A stretch of 64,000 nt of DNA from Cymodocea nodosa (taxonomy: Eukaryota; Streptophyta; Magnoliopsida; Alismatales; Cymodoceaceae): NCBI GenBank assembly GCA_036874045.1, contig CM072339.1, positions 1,867,501-1,931,500 on the forward strand. The letters run 5' to 3'. This document shows positions 55,593 to 64,000 of the stretch, one piece after another. The notes under the pieces are model-generated. The model worked only from the letters and a program-made list of their open reading frames with translations, was not told the origin of the DNA and made no database searches. The position numbers were made by a program, and so were the translations under genes. Each line of letters begins with the position of its first letter. Position 1 is the stretch's first letter.

Positions 55593-56579
55593 TCAGTTGC
55601 AGAACAAGACGCCACAGATGTCGGAGAAGACTTTGAGGATGATGGGGTGATGATGAGGGGAATTAAGAGAAAGATAACAACGGAGCAGAGCTTGCAGCTC
55701 CTCCTTCCCAAACGTCTGCTTCTCCACGATCATCTCCAGCATGGAGGTCCTGAAATCTGCATAAGGATCGTCGGAGTCCTTCACCACCGGGAACACATCA
55801 CCACCATGTTGTTGTTCCTGGAGATTTTTGTTGACCCTTGACGAAATGGAGATCAACGGCCGGAAACCATCGTGGGAAACATCTTGTCTTCGGCTGGCTC
55901 CTCTTCTCGGCGGCCGTCTCCGCCTCGAGGACGTCTTCCTCCCAGAGCGGGAGGAGTTGTAGTAGAACTCGGACGAGTCCGACGAGAAGCTCCTGGAGGA
56001 GAACAGGGTGTCTGTTTCCTCCTCCCTCTCGTCGCTGCTGAACAACTCATTATCGTCGTCGTCGTCGTTCTCCTCCTCCTCCTCCTCGCTAGAAGAAGAT
56101 GTTGTGAACCCGTAAGGATTCGAAAACAACAATATCTTCTTCTTCTTCTTCTTCTTCTTCTTATTATTATTATTATTATTCCTCCTCCTTCTCACCCTCG
56201 TGTTGTTGTTGTTGTTCTTCTTCTCCTGGTGGGCGAAGCAGCGGTTCATCTCAGAAGCAGGCGGCAGGCACGTCTTCCCACCGTCCACGTGTCGAGCGCC
56301 GGTGTCATAAGACAGAGCATCATTCTCCGGCACCCGCCTCCCCTCGTTCTTCTTCTTCGGAGCCGGCCGGCAGCTTCCGAAGAGACGTTGGTGAGGAGCC
56401 TCCGAAGCGATGGAAAGGGAGCGGGTGAGGTCGACGTCGAGGCCGTCGTGGTCGTGGCGGCGGGAGGAGACGAAGACGGGCTCCTGGACGGAGCCCGGCA
56501 GGGACTTGGTGGTGAGGTTGCAATTGGAGGACCTGAAAAGGCCGAGGAGCCTCTTCTTGAGACTGCTTCTCTTCTCCAT
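55593..56579 (-). CDS. OVATE family protein, 328 residues
   Basis: A single exon. The C-terminal OVATE domain is complete at about residues 265-325: KDSDDPYADFRTSMLEMI, then KEELQALLRCYLSLNSP, HHHPIILKVF and SDICG. The start at 56579 (MEKRSSLKKRLLGLF) gives the basic N-terminus typical of the family and follows TATATT-like words on the minus strand about 90 bp upstream; an in-frame ATG at 56636 would add 19 residues. The centre is low-complexity: Asn runs, nine Lys in a row, then Glu and Asp runs, coded by trinucleotide repeats at 56050-56210. OVATE proteins act in the nucleus as transcription repressors and bind TALE homeodomain (KNOX and BELL) proteins, affecting organ shape and secondary wall formation. 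Which OFP subgroup it belongs to is not clear to me. Confidence 0.92.
   Translation of the reverse strand: MEKRSSLKKRLLGLFRSSNCNLTTKSLPGSVQEPVFVSSRRHDHDGLDVDLTRSLSIASEAPHQRLFGSCRPAPKKKNEGRRVPENDALSYDTGARHVDGGKTCLPPASEMNRCFAHQEKKNNNNNTRVRRRRNNNNNNKKKKKKKKKILLFSNPYGFTTSSSSEEEEEENDDDDDNELFSSDEREEETDTLFSSRSFSSDSSEFYYNSSRSGRKTSSRRRRPPRRGASRRQDVSHDGFRPLISISSRVNKNLQEQQHGGDVFPVVKDSDDPYADFRTSMLEMIVEKQTFGKEELQALLRCYLSLNSPHHHPIILKVFSDICGVLFCN
56050..56215. repeat. Trinucleotide repeat cluster inside the OVATE gene
   Basis: Plus-strand tracts of GTC, TCC, TTC (56135-56161) and TTA (56161-56180) follow each other closely. On the coding strand they give Asp, Glu, Lys and Asn runs. Such tracts vary readily in length, so this part of the protein is likely polymorphic. 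Confidence 0.85.
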
Positions 56580-56639
56580 ATCGAGTGGCACGACCGGCGG
56601 TGGTGTGACGTCGCCGGCGTCTTTGAAATGAAACATGGG

Positions 56640-59500
56640 ATGGCGTGGGGTTTGAAGGGACGGGTGGGAGAATATAAAAAGAAGCGAACAAGTGGCGCTG
56701 TAACCGCTGGTAGCAAATATTATGGGCTTTTTGTATGTTTGCCCTCCAGATAGTAATTTATTAAGATCAGGTTTTTCCCGTAGATGTTGATAGGACCCAG
56801 GTATCCATCTATATATCTATTTATCGATCTAGTCCTTATCAATCTGTCGTCACAAAAGACATTACAATAATATTAACGTTTCGTTTGTTTATAACTTTGG
56901 TTTCATCTATCTCTATCTACTACTTTTACCTCTTCGGTTCAAACTTACGGCCACGCATTACTGTTACTAATTTTACATTTTTACGTGAAAATTACTTACT
57001 GTTTTGAAGCAAGAATGCAGATCAAACCACAAAATAAAATTTAACGTAAAAAATTGTAAGAAGAATCGTAAGCCAAATGTGAATAAAACGCATGGGTTGC
57101 ATTTCTTCTGGGATTCACGAACCACGCGCGAAACACCAACACTCGAATCAAAGATGTTCAAAGTAATTTCACTTAGAATGGACAAATTAAGCTAGATTCA
57201 AAATGTACAAATATATATATGTAGCGGTGATGGTACGTACGTGACGGTGCAGAGGCATGCAATTCGGTCGTATGGCAGAGAAGAGTACTGGCGTGGGAAT
57301 TATAAGATGCATAAACTTAAACCGATGGGCATTCCACATGAAGACAGTTTGATCTCGAAGGCCACATGATAGATTAATCATGCCTGGGAATCCAAGCCCA
57401 ACCACTCTTGCACGATCCGATGATGCGTTTCGTGCTTTGATTTCATTCATGCCTTACAGTTAACATATATGTGTAAGGATTGATTAATTAACAAACGTAG
57501 GAGTTATAGTTGTGATGGTGATATATATGTCCACACACACACACACACACACACATATCTCTGCCTGTTTCGATTACATATGGCAGCCGATTTGTTTGAA
57601 GTTTGAACGGTTCCGGAACCAACAAGTCAATAGAGGGATGCGATGGGAAAGGGAGCACTGGGAAAGAGGGCGGAGGCAAGTGGATTTCTACTTTTTTTTG
57701 AACAGAAAGTTGGAAGCAGCATTATTTCCTGAGTTGCAGAGATGGAGCCTTGCGTTTGTCTTCTATCTCTTTTTACCCCAACCTCTTACTTGTATGTGCA
57801 GTCGATGCTTGGGCACGCTTAATCATAAAAGATATCTCTCCGAATTAAGTCATCTGATCAACAATGCGTTCAAAACGTTGGACCAGATTGGTCGGTACAG
57901 AAGCGGGAATTACGCATCAATTAAAGAACACAAAACATGCGCATGCAAGTAAAGATGTACGTACGCAGGTAGGTAGGTGGGTGGGTGCGTTCATCCAAGA
58001 GGATTCCTAGCAATCAGATTTCAGAGCTTATCATCTGGCAGAACCCAACGAAGAAGGGCATGTATACGAGGCACAGACAAACTTGTAGTAAACATGGTTT
58101 TGTTTTCTAAAAAATTTCGACCAGTTTTCAAATCTTTTTCTAATGGAAACTGGGCATGCATGCATGTATCGTAGAATGGTAGGGCTCTTATCCGATTCTG
58201 GTGCCTGTGAAAGGCCTGAAGGACACATTCCTTCCTATGAAAGACTCATAAATGTGGGTCGGTATGCTCTATGTATTTTCTTCCTTAATTTCCTTTTTTG
58301 TGTCACAAGTACGAATATCGAAAACAATGTCTAGATTCTCACAACCACGGAGCAAGCAGATGGGGCGTTACATCTTGTCAGATTCCTTTGGCTTATTTCC
58401 TCCCCCACATCAATAAATTAATAAACCAACCATCATATATTTATACATCTCTCTGTAGTGTGGTATCCACAAGTGTAGATGATCCAGATTTCTTTAAATA
58501 CCCACCCACAACAGCTCACCGGAATTTAATTTAACAAGGGCTGAGGAAGATCACACATGCATGTTACCACTTAACCTTCAAAACAAACGCACACGGAAGA
58601 AAATTTGAACCAGTGGCTTCCACGGCTCAATTTGAAGCTTCGGTTGACAATTTCACATGGACTTGACCATATATGGACCCCCTCTCGAGTCATCATACAT
58701 TAAATAAATAAACTATACTCGACCAACCCCCGGCATCTGAGTTGTCTAAAGCTGCAACATCTTATACTATATACATATACATATATATATGTGTGTGTGT
58801 GTCTCAGAATTCAAATCTTTCTGACCGCGTCCTTTGTTAAATAAAATACATGGAGTAGGGTCATCTAATCGGAGTTTGAGAAACCCGGTCAACAGCACTT
58901 TTTCCATCAATAAAATTCATTTATCTTTTCCATTGAATGTTTTTAGCTGAATAACTTTTTCTTTCTTTAGGATGACGGTCATTGAAAAATGTTAAATGCA
59001 TTTCCATATTTCGTTATCAAACACCATCATCTACTGTAATCCAAATTAATCTAGTGGCCTCTCCTTGTAGCTCGGGTCTACACGAAAACCAACGGTTAAG
59101 GCCAGAAATGTTGTCCTGGACATTTATAAAAAAAAAATTTGTTACCTTGTAGATATTCGTGATTCATAACATTTGCTTTTGATCTGATTTATTACAATCC
59201 TTGTTTGCTGTTCACAAATTATCGTGAATTGTAACAACCTTGTTCATTTTTTATTCTTATTCTTAACTCGCTTTCACTTGGTAGATATCATGAATTAGAT
59301 GATGATTTATTCTCATCCTCGCTCGTTAATATCGTAGATATTCATAAGATCTACTTTTACTTTCGTTTTCCAACATTGTGAATTATTATATGGTTGATCG
59401 TACTTTTATTTTCTTTTCTTTTTTGTAAACTGTACAAAATGTTATATCAAATTTAATTTAACATGTTATTTTAAACATTAAAAATAAAAAATGTTATAAA
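56640..59500. other. Intergenic DNA left of the GC-rich patch
   Basis: No supported gene. It holds a CA microsatellite at 57532-57555 and a TATG/GT-rich run near 58765-58802. Frames of 60-146 codons exist on both strands, but none has a recognisable domain, and one runs through the CA repeat. Confidence 0.4.
57532..57555. repeat. CA microsatellite
   Basis: Twelve tandem CA units, between TATATATG on the left and TATCTC on the right. Confidence 0.85.
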
Positions 59501-60130
59501 TACCTACGTTAATTATGAACGAACGGAGGAGGGAGGGAGGGGAGGGAGCGGACGCGAGGTCCCGGACAACTTTGAACAGCGAACACCAAGACAAAAACGA
59601 AACGAATGGAAACAAAACAGTAGGTGAAAGATGAACAGCAAGCGCGAACTCTCACGCAGGTACGTGTTCTTGGGATTAGTTGGTACGTCGATCGGGTGTT
59701 CCCCATGCATGTGCAGTTTACATGTATACTTCTTTCTCTTCCGAGTTTTTCCAAGGCGGCAGCGGATGCTGTGCATCAGCTGATCTTTGTCCGTTCCCCA
59801 CTGGTTTGATTTCTGTACGTATACATGCATACACCTACATGTATGGCGTGCCATTGACGAGCCAAGACAACAGCTCTGTCGTACGCCTGGGGGACGATGG
59901 TGATCCGTCGCCTCACGAGCTTCTTCCTTGGCAGTGGCGTTTTTGGGTTTGACGATCGACACACGACCCATCCGGTCGACGACATCCACCCAGGTGGAAG
60001 GCGGGGGAGGAGGGGGGGGGTAGGGAACGGCAACAGCGTGCATGCACGCCAAAGGACAGGCTTGATTTGACGATGGATTGATCGACCTTCTGTTCCAGTA
60101 CTGCATGGATTGGACCGCGCTTCAAATCAC
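59501..60130. other. GC-richer patch with a long minus-strand frame
   Basis: A minus-strand frame stays open for 197 codons (60106-59513). The translation has a Pro run (PPPPPPP) and Cys/His-rich words but no domain I know. Overlapping plus-strand frames are also open, so base composition alone may explain this. Candidates are a small orphan protein, a long non-coding transcript, or a promoter-like region. Confidence 0.3.
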
Positions 60131-60794
60131 TGTGTGCTTTTTCAAAATGAACACAGTGGCGGGTGCTTCCGCTTTAACTTTTATTTTTTACAACGTTTCT
60201 AAAGTAATACCAAAGAAGTAATCTCAGACCGGTGAAATTCGGAAGAATCTACAAGTAAAATAAAAAAGTAAAGACAAGAGTTTCCTTGATTCGGGAGATC
60301 AATTCAACAATTAAATAACAAAAAAAAGGCAAAACGCAAGAACCACGGAGGAAGCAACCAAGAGCCCAGACATGTGGGCCTAGATTTTATATATCCTCTT
60401 CTACCACATCTTCGCATTTTAGTTTCATCGGGGTCTATATTTTTATTGACGGTATTAATTTCAAATAGATTGCATCTCATTCATGTCATCCACAACCATC
60501 TTTAAAGACAAACTTTCAAAACAAAGCATACTAAAGACAATGTTCTATCAACAATATATGAAGTTCATATTCCAAGCAAAACCTCTAAATTGAAAGGGTT
60601 GATTAAAAAGGTGTATTCGGGATGAAAAGTGTTTTTATATTATAAGCACTTGTAGTATTCATTTTTACGATAAATATTTAAAATGATAAATCAAATTTAA
60701 TTTTGACATATGATTTTATAATATTAAACTTACAATTCACTGAGAAGTAATAACACCACTAAAAACGTTGATGTGAAATACATTAACATGATTT
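60131..60794. other. AT-rich spacer, nothing recognised
   Basis: No gene or clear repeat ends before the hAT element that begins at 60795. Confidence 0.35.
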
Positions 60795-62167
60795 TAGAGA
60801 TGTCAATGGGCTATCCTGGCACAAAAACTATTGGTCCGAAATTTTTTTTAACTTTTTTTGAGATGGCCCGGTCCACAACTTGAACCTGTACAGGTCGGGC
60901 CTAGGCCAGCTCCAAGGCCTTATTTTTTAAAAGTTTTTAAATTTTTTTAAAACCTTTGGTCGAGTCCTATGTTTTAGTCCGATCAAAGTTTTTTAATTTT
61001 TTTTGATTGGACTGAAGTTCCGAACGAAGTTTTTTAATTTTGTTTTAAGCTTCGGTTGAATCATAGCTTCGATATGAGGTCCAATCAAAGTTTTTAATTT
61101 TATTTTAAGCTTCAATCTGTCGTCGGTTGAAGTTGAAGTTTTTTATTTGTTTTTTTTTATTTCTTTTTTGATTTTATATTAATTTTTTTTAAAAAAATAC
61201 AACATTATTCATAATTTATCATATTATTTTATTTATAAATACATGAAGATCAAACATAAGTCATCATTCATCACATTAACATTAATATCACAATATATTA
61301 ACTCATCATGATTCATTATCTATGATCTATCAACAAAAGTCATAAAGTTAAAATAATTATTTTATTTTTAAATTAAAATTAAAAATACATTATTTTACAT
61401 CAATTTTTTTTACATTTAAATATTTAAATTTGCAAATTCATCTCCTAGTCTAATACATATTAATATTTCTAAAATATTATTTTTTAATCTTACATTTCTA
61501 TCTCCTAATATATTATCACAAATATTTGTTCACATGCTATAGAAGAAATGCTATTGAAGTCTAAATCGTTGAAATTATGTGTCAATTTTTATAAAAAATT
61601 TAACTTAAAAGTTGAACTATTAAATAAAAGATGAACTTATATTTTGTAAAAGAAAAAAAGAAAATTAAATATGTATGAGCTAGTAAAAAAATTCTATTCA
61701 TCTTTCCTAATTATAAATTTCAACCCATCGCCCTTCCTTTCTCGTTCTTAACGTAAAAGAATATTGCCTAACATTTGTAATACGAACAAACATTGCCAAC
61801 ATTTGTAATACGAACAAACATTGCCAACATTCATAATACAAATGTTTTTCAAATGAACGTTACAATCAAACATTAGGCTGGTTGCCTGCCAACGTTCGTT
61901 GACTTCGTTCGTTTGTTCGTAATATGAACGTTATTATTAATATATTATTTATTAATAATAAAAATATTATAAAAAAATATTTATATATTACAGAAATAAT
62001 TATATATTACCAATTTAGAATTAACTTTAATGATATTAAAAAAATAAATTTATTAAAATAAAGATTATTATAAATAATTAAAATTAAAATTAATCTACAG
62101 GCCGAACCGAGCCACGGGTAGGCCTGACCTGCAGGCCTACAGTGGTCCAGCCCAATTGACATTTATA
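60795..62167. mobile_element. Non-autonomous hAT element (1373 bp)
   Basis: The left end TAGAGATGTCAATGGGC and the reversed right end TATAAATGTCAATTGGGC form the terminal inverted repeat. The 8-bp flanks are CATGATTT (60787-60794) and TATGATTT (62168-62175), seven of eight matching, as expected for hAT. Subterminal parts are rich in GGCCTG, GGGCC and CAGGCC words. The interior has diverged copies of a unit of the type AAGTTTTTTAATTTTRTTTT followed by AAGCTTCGGT (60930-61160), and no transposase frame. It is moderately old, judging by the one flank mismatch and imperfect ends. Confidence 0.78.
61770..61845. repeat. 28-bp tandem repeat inside the hAT element
   Basis: Two exact units start at 61770 and 61798 (AACATTTGTAATACGAACAA, then ACATTGCC), followed by a diverged third. 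Related GAACGTT words continue to about 61935. Confidence 0.75.
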
Positions 62168-62175
62168 TATGATTT

Positions 62176-63608
62176 ATAATATGGGTAAAATGATATATTG
62201 AGAATTAATATATATATATTGAATGTCTTACGTTACCCTTACCGTATTAAACATCTAAACCTGTAGGTTGTATAGTGGGATGAGTACTTGGTTAGCATGG
62301 ATTAACTTACAAATAGATGGATAATGCATTAATCGTAATGATAAAATTAAATGGATAGCGTGCCAATGGCATTCATCGTTATATATCTACCTGTAGATTT
62401 TCGAAACAAGCAATACTAGTACAGTGCCTAACATATAAATTCTATGCGATTTCCCAAAGGTCATGGGTAAAAACCATATTTACCGTGAGACCACTTAATT
62501 CCATGACTAAAGGGACGTAAATTACTATTCTATTAAATTAGAACTTGTTTCTGTAGCTAGTCTGGTTATGTCATGATACATGAATATATTCAGATGTAAA
62601 TTATTTAGTTACAGAACAACAATGGATCCGAAGTCAAAGAGCAGACAATAATCTAACTTTATTGCAGCAGTGAATGGATGAATATTGGCTAATTAAGCAG
62701 AACATATATATACCCCAAACTCGAAATTAATATCACATACAATTCTCAACTTGTAAAAGATCAATAATCAATCCTGTAGGTCGGAAAGGATTGCGTAGTT
62801 TTACAGTATTCCGCAAATAAATTTAGATCATTTATGGTGTGGCGTATGAATTCAAGGATATTGGTTTGAAACGAAAAGAAAATGAAATTTTATAAAAGGA
62901 GTTTGTTTGAATTCGGAAAGGAGGGGAATTGAAATAATCGATCAAAAGAATTAGAGAAAGTAAAAATTCTCAGGAGAAAAATAAAAATAACTTACATAAG
63001 TAAATGAATTTAATTTTTGAAAATAATTTCGATGTTGGCATTTGGAAGGAAAGAAAAGTTGATTCGAATTACACAACTGGTTAAGAACTTGGAAACGAAC
63101 AAAGTAATGGAAAATTCGATCAGTCGTTTGAAATATTAATATTCTATTTTATCTCCCTTTACGCAAGTAGTATAACTGGCAAATCGAACACGTGTGACGC
63201 ACATGCCAGATATTAAATAATGGGATTGTAAAATAAATTATATGGTAATATTCTTATTTATTATTTATTATATAAATATGTTTTTACGAGTAACACGATG
63301 ACATAGCGTCTTTGTCTAAATTTAAATTTAAGATAATTAAAAAAGATATTTATCTGATAATTTGGATGACGTGGACGGAAGAGCAACCCACGCCGGCTTC
63401 CGGCGACGTGGGCGCGGTCGGAGCGCGTGCTGGGGATTGGGTGGTTAACCAAACGTGTGGTCATCACGCTCCCCCGCATACCACAAGATATTTTCCTTCC
63501 CTCTCTCTCTCTCTCTCTCTCCCGCCGGCATCAGCATCGTCGCCGATCGATCGTCGCAACAAAGAGAGGGTCAGGGTAAAGCTATTGTTTCTTTTGGTTC
63601 CACCGGCC
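62176..63608. promoter_or_regulatory. Spacer and upstream region of the last gene
   Basis: AT-rich to about 63360, then GC-rich towards the start codon at 63609. A CT run at 63500-63521 lies in what is probably the 5' leader. No separate gene seen. Confidence 0.45.
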
Positions 63609-63944
63609 ATGACGACCGCGATGGCCATGGCCTCCGCTGCCGTAGCCCGCCTCCAATTCTCCTCGTCTAGGTCGGTTGGTGACAGGAGCATGCCGGCGTT
63701 TGGTGGGATCTCGTTGTCTGTCTCGCCCCACGGGTGCCGAACCGTGAGGATCTGTCGGTCATTCAGGTCGGAGAATGGTGGGGAGGTGGAGGAGGAGGAA
63801 CGGCCGTCCAGAAAGATGGTGAAGAGGAAGGGTGGGTTGTTCGCTTTGAAGGAGATCATCGTCAAGGGGTTGGGACCGCACCAAGTGAGGTACGAAGGCC
63901 GGTACAAGAAGGCCGTCGAGAGAGCAGAGGCCCTTTTCTTCTCC
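63609..63944 (+). CDS. First exon of a probable plastid-targeted protein (cut by the window)
   Basis: From the ATG at 63609 a frame of 112 codons runs to a good splice donor (TCC followed by GTAAGT at 63945). The N-terminus (MTTAMAMASAAVARLQFSSS, then RSVGDRS) is rich in Ala, Ser and Arg and poor in acids, as in plastid transit peptides. An acidic linker (EVEEEERPS) follows, then a conserved-looking part: KGGLFALKEIIVKGLGPHQV, then RYEGRYKKAVERAEALFFS. I do not recognise the family. The remaining exons lie beyond 64000. A longer frame upstream is open, but the GC jump and CT-rich leader favour this start. Confidence 0.7.
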
Positions 63945-64000
63945 GTAAGTTCAAATTTGTTTTGAAGTCTTGGCTTTTGGTTATCGATTGTTGCGATTCC

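Noticed and set aside
55872-56753. 293-codon plus-strand frame opposite the OVATE gene
   Set aside because: It is the antisense shadow of the GC-rich OVATE coding sequence; its Val/Leu/Ile runs mirror the codon repeats.

Overview
This is nuclear DNA of a flowering plant. Genes are split by GT-AG introns, gene-free DNA is very AT-rich, and the families are plant-specific: WRKY, P-class PPR, OVATE, a plant-type kinesin-13, and PIF/Harbinger and hAT elements. GC-rich first exons (DER-like gene, WRKY, OVATE, the truncated last gene) lean towards a monocot, but this is only an inference and I cannot name the species.

Layout. (1) 740-11018, minus: a complete six-exon gene for a 796-residue protein I do not recognise. 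Its long second intron holds a small Harbinger deletion derivative and a hAT-type element. (2) 11641-18025: a large PIF/Harbinger transposon with TTA target duplications, an uninterrupted three-exon DDE transposase, a Myb/SANT-like second gene carrying one in-frame stop, and a minisatellite whose units are hairpins. It lies about 430 bp upstream of the TATA box of gene 1. (3) 19429-23018, minus: a group IIc WRKY factor with a 3 kb intron holding repeats. (4) 25382-27232, plus: an intronless PPR gene. (5) 27.2-31.2 kb: intergenic DNA with a SINE and an orphan coding-like stretch. (6) 31218-40043, minus: an eight-exon double-GTPase gene of the EngA/Der family. Its introns carry a recent tandem duplication and an RTE-type LINE tail. 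(7) 42613-48738, plus: a twelve-exon kinesin-13 (Arabidopsis KINESIN-13B type), head to head with the Der gene. (8) 48.7-55.6 kb: intergenic DNA. (9) 55593-56579, minus: an OVATE family repressor gene with long codon-repeat tracts. (10) 56.6-63.6 kb: intergenic DNA with a clear non-autonomous hAT element at 60795-62167. (11) 63609 to the right edge, plus: first exon of a probable plastid protein gene, cut by the window.

The host genes do not form an obvious pathway: ribosome assembly, organelle RNA processing, microtubule depolymerisation and two transcription regulators simply lie side by side. The coherent story is the mobile DNA. A potentially active Harbinger has a relative in the neighbouring gene that keeps its ends and the tail of its transposase, and several hAT-type families sit in introns and spacers. 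I recognise no LTR retrotransposon, endogenous virus, CRISPR array or rRNA gene. I found no convincing wholly new system; the best leads are the hairpin minisatellite in the Harbinger element, the unrecognised 796-residue protein and the orphan coding stretch near 28.6 kb.
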